A DNA stretch of 64,000 nucleotides from Phycisphaerales bacterium (GCA_022446885.1 JAKVBU010000017.1:22583-86582), one strand, 5' to 3'. Counted from the stretch's first letter, positions 16,320 to 24,875 are shown. A program made the numbers and translations. Notes: generated by a model not told the origin, from the letters alone.

Positions 16320-17424
16320 GGGACCACCGGTCGCCTGGTGCACGAATGTGCACGACGCCAAGGACTGCGCCGACCTGCAGCGGGCGATCGAGCAGGTGTG
16401 CGAGGCGGTGCACAAGGAGGCGCCCGATGTGCGACCGCGGGTGGGTCTCTGGCTCCCGCCGGAAATGGCAGATGGGCGCAATGTGCAGGCGTTGCGTCAA
16501 ACGCTCAGTGCAAGGGGGCTCCAGTGCATCGGCCTGAATGCGTTTCCAGCCATGCAGTTTCATGCAGATGTCGTCAAGACCGCGGTCTATCGACCGGCAT
16601 GGGATGACCCCCGACGGCTGCAGTACACCAGGCGGTGCGCCAAGGCGCTCACGGAACTGCTCGAGCCGGGCGACTCCGCCGGCTTGACCACGGTGCCCAT
16701 CGGCTGGCCGGGCCACGGCGTGGATGTAGAGGCGGCCGTCGGGCAGATTCGACACATGTGCGACGATCTGGAACGAGTGCATCAGGCCATCGACATCGAT
16801 CTGCATCTGGCCATCGAACCTGAACCGGGATGTCTGCTCGACACAACCGAGTCTTTGGCCCGGTTCGTGGAACAGCACCAATTGCACGACTTGACTGCTT
16901 CAGGTCGGCTGCGGGCCTGCCTCGACGTGTGCCACTTGGCCGTGATGCACGAGTCTGCCGACGATGCACTGGATGCGCTCGCGCGAGCGCATCTGGCTGT
17001 CGGCCGTGTGCAGGTGTCGTCTGCAGTCGAAGCGGACATGACCGGCTCACAGGCGACTCGAGATGCCCTCGCGGATCTGGATGAACCACGCTGGATGCAC
17101 CAGACAACATGCCTGAGTGAGGCAGGCCGGGAAGATTGGCCCGATCTGCCCGATGCACTTGCAAAGGGATCGCCCGGGCTGTGGCGGACGCACCTGCATG
17201 TGCCGGTTCACCTGCAGTCTTTCGGGCTGCTGGGAACGACCCAAGGGGCGATCCTCGACATGTTGCGGGCGCTGCACGCCCGAGACCTGCACCCGCCTCT
17301 GGAGGTGGAGACCTACGCCTGGAGTGTGCTGCCCGAAGCTGTGCGGCTGCCCGATCTGTCGTCGGAGATCGCCCGCGAACTCCTCTGGGTACGAGACTGC
17401 GCTCGCGCCGAAGGGTGGACGTGA
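16312..17424 (+). CDS. eboE: EboE-like TIM-barrel metabolite traffic protein
   Basis: Cytoplasmic 370-residue protein resembling xylose isomerase-like TIM barrels. Opening strand WCTNVHDA, then GLWLPPEMA, GLNAFPAMQFHADVVKTAVYRPAW, DLHLAIEPEPGCLLDTTESL, LRACLDVCHLAVMHE (a likely metal site Asp/His) and a C-terminal HLHVPVHLQSFG and LEVETYAWSVLP. This pattern fits EboE, annotated as a metabolite traffic protein. It overlaps eboB upstream and the prenyltransferase downstream (TGATG). The exact reaction is unknown. Confidence 0.8.
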   Translation: MPEGPPVAWCTNVHDAKDCADLQRAIEQVCEAVHKEAPDVRPRVGLWLPPEMADGRNVQALRQTLSARGLQCIGLNAFPAMQFHADVVKTAVYRPAWDDPRRLQYTRRCAKALTELLEPGDSAGLTTVPIGWPGHGVDVEAAVGQIRHMCDDLERVHQAIDIDLHLAIEPEPGCLLDTTESLARFVEQHQLHDLTASGRLRACLDVCHLAVMHESADDALDALARAHLAVGRVQVSSAVEADMTGSQATRDALADLDEPRWMHQTTCLSEAGREDWPDLPDALAKGSPGLWRTHLHVPVHLQSFGLLGTTQGAILDMLRALHARDLHPPLEVETYAWSVLPEAVRLPDLSSEIARELLWVRDCARAEGWT

Positions 17425-18338
17425 TGCGACCCTGGTGGATGCTGCTGCGAGCCAGCAACCTGCCCACAGTTTGGACGAACGTCCTGCTTGGCGTTGCTCT
17501 TTCGGCAGGCCCGGAGGGGTCATGGTTCGATCCATCCAAGGGCGGGGTCGGCCTGTTGATGCTCATTCCACTTGCGCTCATGATGCTGGCTGGCTCGGCC
17601 GCCTATCTGGGCGGCATGGTGATGAACGACATCACTGATCTCGATCATGACCGCTCCACCAGCGCCGATCGCCCGCTGGTTCGTGGGCAGATTTCTTTGG
17701 CCGCAGCCAACACGGCGATGATCGTGTTGTTCATGGCGTCGATCTGGGCCCAGGGGGCGGCCATCATGATCTGCTCGAACACCTGGCAGCCGGCGCTGCT
17801 GTGGTCGGCCCTGCTGGGAGCGATCTGGCTCTACAACCTGATCCACCGCAGCGGCCCCCTCAGCGCTGGAGCCCTGATGGCCTGCTGCCGAGGCCTGCTG
17901 GTGCTGTCTGCAGCCGCTGCAATTGGGCCTCTGGGCCCGGCCGCGTTCATTGGAGCCGCGGCAGTCGCCTGCTGGACCGGTGGCATCACGCTGTTGGCCC
18001 GCGGCGAGCGTGGCGGCGAACCACGCGCAGCGGGGTGGTTGGCCCTCCTTGTGTTGTCATGCCTCGGGCCCGTCGGGGTCTGGTTCACCACACCGTGGGC
18101 GCAGTCTTCAGGCCCGCTGCTGGGCGGGCTGTTGGTGCTGGGTCTGGCTTGGATCCCGGCGGTATGGCGATTCAATCGAGCCCGGCGGCAGGGGCAGGCC
18201 ATTGTGTGGGCGATCATGGGGCTGTGCGTGCTCGATGCGGCCTGCCTTTTGGCCGCGAGCCAGCTGGTCGCGGCATCTGCGGCCATGATTGCCATGGCCC
18301 TGTGCATGGGATTGCAGCGGCTTCAAGCCGGAACCTGA
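17424..18338 (+). CDS. eboC: EboC-like UbiA superfamily prenyltransferase
   Basis: Polytopic inner-membrane protein of 304 residues with about eight or nine hydrophobic segments. NDITDLDHDR near residues 70-79 is the first aspartate-rich motif that binds the prenyl diphosphate through magnesium. A second UbiA aspartate motif is not obvious, as in some EboC-like and divergent members. The start at 17424 overlaps the eboE stop (TGATG); a much longer ORF in this frame reads through eboE and is not real. In ebo clusters this protein is EboC, presumed to prenylate a small molecule or carrier. Confidence 0.82.
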   Translation: MRPWWMLLRASNLPTVWTNVLLGVALSAGPEGSWFDPSKGGVGLLMLIPLALMMLAGSAAYLGGMVMNDITDLDHDRSTSADRPLVRGQISLAAANTAMIVLFMASIWAQGAAIMICSNTWQPALLWSALLGAIWLYNLIHRSGPLSAGALMACCRGLLVLSAAAAIGPLGPAAFIGAAAVACWTGGITLLARGERGGEPRAAGWLALLVLSCLGPVGVWFTTPWAQSSGPLLGGLLVLGLAWIPAVWRFNRARRQGQAIVWAIMGLCVLDAACLLAASQLVAASAAMIAMALCMGLQRLQAGT

Positions 18339-18344
18339 TAGAAC
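18339..18344 (+). promoter_or_regulatory. -10-like TAGAAC, leaderless position
   Basis: TGATAGAAC just after the eboC stop, ending six bases before the GTG at 18351. Its last base is not T, so it is a weaker match. Confidence 0.35.
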
Positions 18345-18350
18345 AGCACC

Positions 18351-19745
18351 GTGGCCCACCGCACTGCCGTCATCAATCTGGTCGCTCTGGGCCCTGCCCA
18401 ACTGGCGTGCATGCCCCGGCTGCGTGGTCTCATGCAGCAGGGCACGAGCATGCGGCTGGCGCCACCACTCCCAGCCGTGACATGCACCAGCCAGGCGACA
18501 ATGCTGACAGGCGCACAGGCGACGGTGCACGGCATCGTGGGCAACGGCTGGCATGATCGATGTACAGCTGAAACGCGGTTCTGGCAACAAAGCAGCCGCC
18601 TGGTACAGGCACCGCGCGTCTGGGACGAACTGGCTCGGAATGATCCTGCGATCTCCTGTGCCAACTGCTTCTGGTGGCACGCGATGTATGCATCCACCGA
18701 TGTGACCGTGACGCCACGTCCGATGTACCGGGCTGATGGTCGGAAGATCCCCGACATCTGGACGCAACCGACCGAACTGCGGCACGCTGTGCAGTCCAAG
18801 CTGGGGCAGTTTCCGCTGTTCAAATTCTGGGGCCCTGGGGCAGACATCACCAGCAGCCGTTGGATCGCCCAAGCGACAGCGCACGTAGAGCAGAGATTCG
18901 ATCCGACCCTGCTGCTGTGCTATCTCCCACATCTGGACTACGGGTTGCAAAAGTACGGGCCCGATGATCCACGCATGGTGCATGAGTGCGAGTTGATCGA
19001 CGAGGTCGCAGCAGATCTCATTGGCAAGATGATGGACCGCGGCCGTCGGGTGCTCGTCGTCAACGAGTACGGGATCATGCCGGTGACCGGGTCGGTTGCA
19101 CCCAATCTCGCTCTGCGGGAAGCAGGTGCTCTGTCACTGAGAGTGGAACAAGGCCGCGAGTACCTCGATGCCGGTGCAAGCCGGGCCTTTGTCGTTCCGG
19201 ACCACCAGATCGCACACGTGTACCTGCGCAATCAAGCGGACGCGGGCCGATTCACCGATCGGCTCATGGCCCTCGATGGCGTCGATCGGGTGCTTGATGA
19301 TCGTGGCCGGCGAGTGGCCGGCCTCGATCACGATCGCGCCGGTGATTTGATTCTGGTCGCCCGGCAGGATCGGTGGTTCAGACACGACTGGTGGACTGAT
19401 CCCGCCGCCGCTCCAGACTGGCAACGCACCGTTGATATTCATCGAAAGCCTGGATACGACCCACGTGAACTCTTCCTTGATCCGTCGATCACGTTCCCAA
19501 AGTTGAAGATCGGTGGAAGACTGCTGGCGAAGAAGCTGGGGTTACGCACATTGATGGATGTGATTCCTCTGGATGACTCGCTGGTCAAAGGCAGCCATGG
19601 CCGCCCCGACCCCGAATACGACCCAATCTTGTGGAGCAGCACCGAATTGCCCAATGCCACACCTCGGGTACAGGCAACCGCAGTGCGATCACTCATCGAG
19701 CAACTTGTGCTGGAAGATGTACCACTCAGCGCCAAAGAAGCATGA
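18351..19745 (+). CDS. eboF: EboF-like alkaline phosphatase/nucleotide pyrophosphatase family protein
   Basis: Predicted 464-residue metal-dependent phosphodiesterase/phosphatase of the alkaline phosphatase superfamily. LPAVTCTSQATMLTGAQATVHGI (about residues 40-62) contains the nucleophilic threonine region typical of nucleotide pyrophosphatases, LCYLPHLDYGLQKYGPDDPR the metal-binding Asp/His loop, and VVNEYGIMP and GYDPRELFLDP the remaining family features. No obvious signal peptide. The GTG start is 12 bases after eboC. The last 20 bases overlap the convergent beta-helix gene. In ebo clusters this enzyme is often the last gene. Confidence 0.78.
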   Translation: MAHRTAVINLVALGPAQLACMPRLRGLMQQGTSMRLAPPLPAVTCTSQATMLTGAQATVHGIVGNGWHDRCTAETRFWQQSSRLVQAPRVWDELARNDPAISCANCFWWHAMYASTDVTVTPRPMYRADGRKIPDIWTQPTELRHAVQSKLGQFPLFKFWGPGADITSSRWIAQATAHVEQRFDPTLLLCYLPHLDYGLQKYGPDDPRMVHECELIDEVAADLIGKMMDRGRRVLVVNEYGIMPVTGSVAPNLALREAGALSLRVEQGREYLDAGASRAFVVPDHQIAHVYLRNQADAGRFTDRLMALDGVDRVLDDRGRRVAGLDHDRAGDLILVARQDRWFRHDWWTDPAAAPDWQRTVDIHRKPGYDPRELFLDPSITFPKLKIGGRLLAKKLGLRTLMDVIPLDDSLVKGSHGRPDPEYDPILWSSTELPNATPRVQATAVRSLIEQLVLEDVPLSAKEA

Positions 19746-20793
19746 GCAAGGCAAGATCGCGGTCGTCAACGACGCCGTCGCGATCGACATCGCCCCGAAT
19801 CTGATGGCCCTCTGTCACGGAGGCGCCGCCACAAGTGGAGTGGTCACCCAGGTAGATGCCCCCGGCCAGCATGCAGTCTGACTCCTCAGCCTGCACACAC
19901 CAGCGCTCCAATTGACAGGCGCCGCGCATGGCGTCAACTGCTCTGGCCCAGTTGCTGCCAGCAACCTCATCGGTGGGCGACTTGAAGTGACATCGCTCCA
20001 TCTCCCCTGATGATCTGTGCCCGAAGTAGACGGCCCCACCGCGCAGGGTTGCGCGATTGCGATCGAAGGTGGTGTCTTCGATACTGGTCTGGGCGTCGTA
20101 TTCGTAGACTCCCCCACCTGTAAACCCAGCGACGTTGCGAGTGAACCGACCGCCCTCGACAGTCACCTCGCTTCCATCGGCTACCAGCACCGCTCCGCCA
20201 GACCATGTGGCTCGATTCGCTTCGAACGTGCAGTTGATGAGCGCCGGATCAGATCCAACTGCGCTGAGGGCCCCACCCTTTTCCGATTCATTGTGGGAGA
20301 ACGTGCATGACTCGAAACGCGCATCAGCCCCGTCGGCGCACATGGCCCCCCCGCCGCTGAGTGAGGCGTGGTTGCGATCGAACACGCATCGCCGCAGCGT
20401 CGGAGATGCCCCCTGACACAGCAGGCCGCCGCCCACCGTCAGGTCAGGGAATCCCTCCACGGGCTGGCCTCTTCCACCGCGAATGATGAGATCCTCAAGC
20501 ACGGTCCCCGGCCCTTCACCGCTGACGCACAGTACGACGGGCCCTCCAAATGGAGCACCATGCAGAATCGTGCGGCCCGGAGACAGTGCCTTGAGTAGAA
20601 GCGACTTGCCTTTGAGATCAAATGGCCCCTGCCAGGTGCCGCCCGCGACGATCACACGATCACCATCGGAAGCAAGATCTATCGCCTCCTGTACCCCTGG
20701 GGCATCGTCAGGAACACGAATGTCCGCCGCCAGGGCCCAAGGAGCCACTGCTGCCAACACGGCCAGACAAGATGTAGTCAGAAGCGGATGCAC
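19726..20793 (-). CDS. Secreted right-handed beta-helix protein with C-terminal dockerin-like repeat
   Basis: Exported 355-residue protein. Signal peptide to about residue 22 (ALAAD). The body opens IRVPDDAPGVQEAIDLASDGD, the capping motif shared with the beta-helix proteins at 48 and 57.5 kb, then a parallel beta-helix of about 22-residue coils each containing GGG(A/G) and F-x-x-N (for example SGGGAMCADGADARFESCTF). The C-terminus GDVDRDGVVDDRDLALLMLLW is a single dockerin-like calcium-binding repeat. GTG start at 20793. Probably surface or extracellular, binding or cleaving polysaccharide; no catalytic residues can be assigned. Confidence 0.85.
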   Translation of the reverse strand: MHPLLTTSCLAVLAAVAPWALAADIRVPDDAPGVQEAIDLASDGDRVIVAGGTWQGPFDLKGKSLLLKALSPGRTILHGAPFGGPVVLCVSGEGPGTVLEDLIIRGGRGQPVEGFPDLTVGGGLLCQGASPTLRRCVFDRNHASLSGGGAMCADGADARFESCTFSHNESEKGGALSAVGSDPALINCTFEANRATWSGGAVLVADGSEVTVEGGRFTRNVAGFTGGGVYEYDAQTSIEDTTFDRNRATLRGGAVYFGHRSSGEMERCHFKSPTDEVAGSNWARAVDAMRGACQLERWCVQAEESDCMLAGGIYLGDHSTCGGASVTEGHQIRGDVDRDGVVDDRDLALLMLLWR

Positions 20794-20929
20794 GTAGGTT
20801 CTCTATCGGTCGCCCAAGGCCCCCAAGGAAACCCCTCCAAGAGAGTTTCGCTCTGAGATGGCGAATTGGTCCGGCTTTGTGCATCATTGGCCACGGATTC
20901 GTTAGAAATCGTCCAATTGGAGGCCCCTG

Positions 20930-21553
20930 ATGTCCATGCTGATTCGCCTATCGCTTGCTGTCTCAATTTCGCTTGGAGCCCTGCTGTCTTCGCTGACGCT
21001 TGCCTCCGCACAGTTTGAGGTGGCTACCTGGCAGGTGGACTCTGTTCACTCCGCCGTGGTGTTCAGAGTCAAACATGGCCCGGGTGCTTTCTGGGGCCGA
21101 TTCAATGACGTACAGGGCACGGCGAGATTCAATGCTCAGGATCTGAGCACGCTGTCACTCAAGATCGACGTTCCCGTGAAGGGCGTGGACAGCGGAAATG
21201 CGGATCTCGATCGACACCTTCGCAGCGCTGATTTCTTCAATGAGACGGAGTTTCCGCTGCTGCAGTTCACGTCCACCAGCATCGAGAAGACCGGCGATCA
21301 ACGCTACGCCCTCTCAGGCATGTTGAACATGCTCGGCCAGAAACAGGCAGTCAAGGCCTCCTTGGACTTCTTGGGCACTGCCACGACGCGGCGGGGCACC
21401 AAGGCCGGCCTCGAAGCCACCTTCACCATCAAGCGGAGTGACTTTGGCATGGACTATGGGCTGAAGTCGGGCCTTGGCGACGAAGTTCGGCTCATCGTGG
21501 CTCTGGAATTGGCTCGATCTGATGACGCTCCAGCAGATGAGACTGACGGCTAA
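20930..21553 (+). CDS. YceI family periplasmic protein
   Basis: Exported 207-residue protein with signal peptide (cleavage near ASAQF, residue 27) and one YceI lipocalin-like domain: WQVDSVHSAVVFRVKHGPGAFWGRFNDVQGT, SGNADLDRHLRSADFFNETEFP, and LSGMLNMLGQKQAVKASLDF are the family signatures. YceI proteins bind isoprenoid quinone-like ligands in the periplasm. GGAGG lies six bases upstream of the ATG at 20930 and forms part of a perfect ten-base palindrome (TCCAATTGGA, 20912-20921), which could mask the site. Confidence 0.93.
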   Translation: MSMLIRLSLAVSISLGALLSSLTLASAQFEVATWQVDSVHSAVVFRVKHGPGAFWGRFNDVQGTARFNAQDLSTLSLKIDVPVKGVDSGNADLDRHLRSADFFNETEFPLLQFTSTSIEKTGDQRYALSGMLNMLGQKQAVKASLDFLGTATTRRGTKAGLEATFTIKRSDFGMDYGLKSGLGDEVRLIVALELARSDDAPADETDG

Positions 21554-21633
21554 CTGGTACCCTGTCGCACGGAGCCGGCCTCAGACCAGTCGGGTTCCCG
21601 GCGGGGTGACGTACACCCTCTGGAGCAGGTTCG

Positions 21634-22713
21634 GTGAGCGAGCCCACCGAAGAGACCACCCGCGAACGCGTTGATCGACTCTTCGACGAGGCGCTCGATC
21701 GACCTCTGGCCGCTCGGGATTCGTTTCTGCAGTCTCACTGTGGGGACAATCCGGAGTTGCGGCGTGAGGTTGAGGCAATGCTCGCCCACTATGCCACGAC
21801 CACTGGTGCATTGGTTGAAGACGACACCTCGCACGAGTTGCGAGCTGGCATGCAGGCAGGTGCGCCGCCTCGAATTGGGTCAGCCGAGGTACTTGAGGTA
21901 CTGACGTCTGATGGCCCACTGGTTCGCTGGAGCACCCGTCGAGACGCAGCACCGCGTGATGGCGTGTTGGTGCTCGCCCGTGGCAGCCTGACCAAGGCGG
22001 CTCGACGTCGATTGACCTATCGGGCTGAAGTACTGCATCGGGCCCAACACCCGGCACTCGCTCAGGTGCTGGAGATGGGTTCGGTTGAGGCTGGTCGAGG
22101 CACCGAGGTGTTCCTCTTGCATGAGGCCGTCGAAGGCGTGACGCCTCAGGCATCCGCCGCAGACTCCATCGCTGAACTTCGCCGCCTGCTGGAGAGACTC
22201 TCGGTGCTCTGCCAGGGGCTTGAAGAGTTGCATCGGCGCGGGCTGTTTCATGGCAGGGTGTGCGGCGCAGTCCGGCTGGTTGACGACGGGTCATTCAGGC
22301 TGGCCGAGCCCGGGTTCGCTGGCTTGTTGGCTGTCTTGCCGCCCGATGGTTCAGAGATCGCGCCTCTGCCGGGCCCACAGACGCCGGCGCCCGAATGGAC
22401 CGCCCTCCCCGGATGGGAACTCGACTCTCGTGTTGACATCTGGGCGATCGGCCAGATGATGCAGGCGGCAGCCAGAGGCCTCGAAGGCCCGCTAGCTCAG
22501 CAGACGTCCAAGTTGGCCGAGCGTTGCCTGGCAGGCGATCGCAATGCCCGGCCTCGCAGCGGTGGAGCCTTGTCGGACGCCATCGATCGCATGCTTCAAG
22601 AGGACAGCATGCAAGACGAGTTGGCCTTCTCCCCGCGTTCGACGGTGGCCATTGTGATCGTGTGCATCGTTGCGGCAGCCGCAGGATTCGCCTTGGGCGC
22701 GATTCTGATCTGA
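21634..22713 (+). CDS. Tail-anchored Ser/Thr pseudokinase
   Basis: Predicted 359-residue protein with the N-terminal helical module often found on planctomycete and acidobacterial Ser/Thr kinases (RVDRLFDEALDRPLAARDSFLQSH... LRREVEAML). A kinase-like fold follows, but the catalytic residues are gone: the HRD loop reads FHGRVCGAVRL near residue 206, DFG reads EPG, and no glycine loop or VAIK lysine can be found. The C-terminus is a single membrane span (about residues 334-357) with almost no residues after it, so the kinase-like domain faces the cytoplasm. Likely a scaffold or regulator. GTG start. Confidence 0.75.
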   Translation: MSEPTEETTRERVDRLFDEALDRPLAARDSFLQSHCGDNPELRREVEAMLAHYATTTGALVEDDTSHELRAGMQAGAPPRIGSAEVLEVLTSDGPLVRWSTRRDAAPRDGVLVLARGSLTKAARRRLTYRAEVLHRAQHPALAQVLEMGSVEAGRGTEVFLLHEAVEGVTPQASAADSIAELRRLLERLSVLCQGLEELHRRGLFHGRVCGAVRLVDDGSFRLAEPGFAGLLAVLPPDGSEIAPLPGPQTPAPEWTALPGWELDSRVDIWAIGQMMQAAARGLEGPLAQQTSKLAERCLAGDRNARPRSGGALSDAIDRMLQEDSMQDELAFSPRSTVAIVIVCIVAAAAGFALGAILI

Positions 22714-22750
22714 GTCTGACAGGGTCGATCAAGCCGAGCTTCGGCACTGA

Positions 22751-22780
22751 ATCAGGTCCAACATGATCAGGTCCAACATG
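22751..22780. repeat. Tandem duplication of a 15-bp unit
   Basis: ATCAGGTCCAACATG occurs twice in direct succession just before the terminator hairpin. It looks like replication slippage in a non-coding spacer. Confidence 0.8.
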
Positions 22781-22795
22781 ATCTGTGCAAAAAGA

Positions 22796-22826
22796 ACGAC
22801 GCAGCCCGAAGGTCGAGCTGCGTCGT
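22796..22826. terminator. Bidirectional Rho-independent terminator
   Basis: A ten-base-pair stem (ACGACGCAGC / GCTGCGTCGT) with an 11-base loop, flanked by AAAAAG on the left and CTTGTCT on the right. It lies between the convergent pseudokinase and surface-protein genes. Confidence 0.75.
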
Positions 22827-22862
22827 CTTGTCTATTGACTCGTTGAACTCAGGGCGGAGCGA

Positions 22863-23549
22863 TCAGCGACGACGTCGCCTGAAGGCAAGCCCGGCCAAGG
22901 CTGCCAGAGAGAGCACACCCGGAGCGGGCACCGCGGTGAGGATGTCCACACCGACGGCGTCGAGACTCATGTGGGCCCCGCTGCCCTGGAAGATCAGACC
23001 GATTTCACGTACGTCATCGGCGATGGAGCTGAGATCAAACGACCAGGAAGCGTTGACCAACGCACCAACACCCTGTCCGAAGTCAATCTCTTCCCAGTAG
23101 TTCATCGACACCTCACCGAAGAGCATGCCCTCGTTGCCACCATCTCCAGTGGTCCATGCCAACATGAGTGAGCTGTAATCGATCTCGCTGCCCAGCGTGG
23201 AGACATTGAGCACGACTTCCTGCACATCAGCATCCGCGTAGAGATAGGTGTGGATGTTCAGCGGTCCGCCAAAGCCGTAGATGTTCCCTTCACCGCTCAC
23301 GAAGGCGCCGTCGGCGAAGTTGAACAGCAGTGCGTCACCAGATGGCCACGCCTCATTGGTCGGGAAGTTCGGACCATCAGCAGCGCTGGCCGATGTGAAC
23401 GACTCCCAGAGGTAGTGTGCAGCGCCTTCGTCACCCCGCCAGGCGGGAGCCTCTTCAGCGATCCAAACGTCGGCAGCCGCGCTGCCGGCGATCATGGCAA
23501 TAGCTGCCGCAGCAGCACAGGTCTTGAAAAACACGGGTATTCCTTCCAT
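22863..23549 (-). CDS. Secreted protein with PEP-CTERM-like VPAPG sorting tail
   Basis: Exported protein of about 228 residues. After the signal peptide (AAAAAIAMIAGSAAA), a beta-rich acidic and aromatic domain has no family I recognise. The C-terminus is a sorting signal: VPAPGVLSLAALAGLAFRRR, that is VPxPG, a membrane span and a terminal arginine cluster, the PEP-CTERM-like layout for surface sorting by exosortase. Two starts are possible: the ATG at 23549, or a GTG at 23534 that has GGAAGGA at better spacing and gives a tighter signal peptide. Confidence 0.8.
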   Translation of the reverse strand: MEGIPVFFKTCAAAAAIAMIAGSAAADVWIAEEAPAWRGDEGAAHYLWESFTSASAADGPNFPTNEAWPSGDALLFNFADGAFVSGEGNIYGFGGPLNIHTYLYADADVQEVVLNVSTLGSEIDYSSLMLAWTTGDGGNEGMLFGEVSMNYWEEIDFGQGVGALVNASWSFDLSSIADDVREIGLIFQGSGAHMSLDAVGVDILTAVPAPGVLSLAALAGLAFRRRRR

Positions 23550-23592
23550 TCTCTTCCTGATCGTCGCTCGCAAGCGACGTGGTTCCTAGGTT

Positions 23593-23682
23593 TCCAAACG
23601 GTCTTCCGAATCCAAACAGGCCTTCTCTTCCAAACTGGCCTGCAATTCCAAACGGGCCTTCTCTTCCAAAGAAGTCGGGTCA
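23593..23682. repeat. Five-unit 18-bp tandem repeat, TCCAAACNGGCC core
   Basis: TCCAAA recurs at 23593, 23611, 23629, 23647 and 23665, an exact 18-base period. The unit core is TCCAAAC(A/T/G)GGCCT followed by TCTCT or GCAAT. It lies between the start of the surface-protein gene and the end of the dockerin gene, both on the minus strand, and it looks related to the repeat at 3.5 kb. Confidence 0.8.
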
Positions 23683-24678
23683 ATTCCCCCAGTAGCTGAT
23701 GATCATGAGCAGGTCGTCAACGGTGACTGCCCCTGATTCATCCAGGTCGGCCGGACAGCACGGGCAGGGTCCGAAAGACTCCAGCACACGCAAGAGATCA
23801 TCCACGTTCACCTGCCCGTCGCCGGTGATATCCCCGGGCACCCCAGAGGGCTCGCTCACCTGCACGTCGATTGTCAGTGAGGCCGCATCGACCACGCCCA
23901 TGCCCACCAGTGCGTGATCCTTGAGCACCCAATCGGGCCACTGCGAGGGGCCGCCACCTCCGCCGGGCTCCGCGGCCGCATGCAGGGATGTAAGGGCGAA
24001 CTCCAGCAACCCATCAGCAAGGGCCCGCTGCAGGTGGCAGCGAATCTCCGGGCTGTCCAGATTCACCTGAAACTCGAGCACGCTCCACTGAGGGATAATC
24101 TCACCGGGTTCGACCCCATCGACCCAGCCCACCGCAAACACATTGGGCTGAAATCCCTCCGTGAGTGAGTTGGAGATGTCTCGCAACTGGCCATCTGCAT
24201 CAAGATCGGCGGCGAAACAATTGCGCGTGCCCGAGGTCATGGTCTCGCCGTAGGGGCCGCTCTCGCCGAAGGTCCAGCCGTCCCACCCATTGCGAAAGCC
24301 CACCGTGGAAAGCACACTCGCTCGGCCCAAGTCGGTATCAGGGTCGCCATCGGGCTCGTGCGTCGACACCCCATCAACAGTTGGATCGAATGGCACATCG
24401 TCGGAAGCCAATGTGATCCGCACCGTGCAACTCGTCAGGTCGTAGGCCCATGCCGGCAAGTCCGGTTCCGCGACGTCATCAGACAGCCACCCAATCAGCA
24501 CCTGACCGTCGCGGTCGTCGAAGTCGTACCCAGAGCCGTAACTGCTGAATGTGGATCCGACTGACCGGTTGCCAGGTGACGCATTGAATGGGTAATTCCA
24601 CCGATCAAAATCAGGTGGAGTAAGCGTCACGGGGCCGCCTGAAGCCGTCATTGAGAGCATGATGAGGGAAGCTAACAT
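23680..24678 (-). CDS. Secreted protein with two C-terminal dockerin-like repeats
   Basis: Exported protein of about 332 residues. Short signal peptide (MLASLIMLSMTASG). A 230-residue beta-rich domain follows, with a calcium-loop-like DPDTDLG stretch; no family recognised. Two dockerin-type repeats close the protein: GDITGDGQVNVDDLLRVLESFG and ADLDESGAVTVDDLLMIISYWG, joined by the cysteine-rich PCPCCP. The start at 24678 is chosen because it opens the signal peptide; longer ORF extension upstream is GC-skewed and unlikely. Divergent from the pseudopilin gene across a region with inverted repeats. Confidence 0.78.
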   Translation of the reverse strand: MLASLIMLSMTASGGPVTLTPPDFDRWNYPFNASPGNRSVGSTFSSYGSGYDFDDRDGQVLIGWLSDDVAEPDLPAWAYDLTSCTVRITLASDDVPFDPTVDGVSTHEPDGDPDTDLGRASVLSTVGFRNGWDGWTFGESGPYGETMTSGTRNCFAADLDADGQLRDISNSLTEGFQPNVFAVGWVDGVEPGEIIPQWSVLEFQVNLDSPEIRCHLQRALADGLLEFALTSLHAAAEPGGGGGPSQWPDWVLKDHALVGMGVVDAASLTIDVQVSEPSGVPGDITGDGQVNVDDLLRVLESFGPCPCCPADLDESGAVTVDDLLMIISYWGN

Positions 24679-24768
24679 TGGTACTGCTAAAACCTTCCGC
24701 CTGATCCAAGAGCCTGTGGCAAACCCAAGAACGGCCCACACGCTGCCGCTGGGTTCCGCACTGTATCC

Positions 24769-24835
24769 TGTTGCGACTGAGTTGCAACAAGTGCTAGGTC
24801 GCTTTTTTGAAGGTTGTTGAAACTCAGTCTCAACA
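24769..24835. promoter_or_regulatory. Pair of inverted 22-bp elements between divergent genes
   Basis: 24769-24790 and the reverse complement of 24814-24835 agree at 20 of 22 positions (core GACTGAGTT flanked by TGTTG and CAACAA). Each half is itself partly palindromic. The position between divergent genes suits a paired operator. Confidence 0.55.
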
Positions 24836-24875
24836 GTACCCTGTGTCGGTTCCCGACGGTTCTGATGCTCCCTTG

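Noticed and set aside
17136..17423. N-terminal extension of the prenyltransferase
   Set aside because: The extension is an out-of-frame reading of eboE, Arg/Ala-rich and without membrane or domain character; the start overlapping the eboE stop fits the operon pattern.
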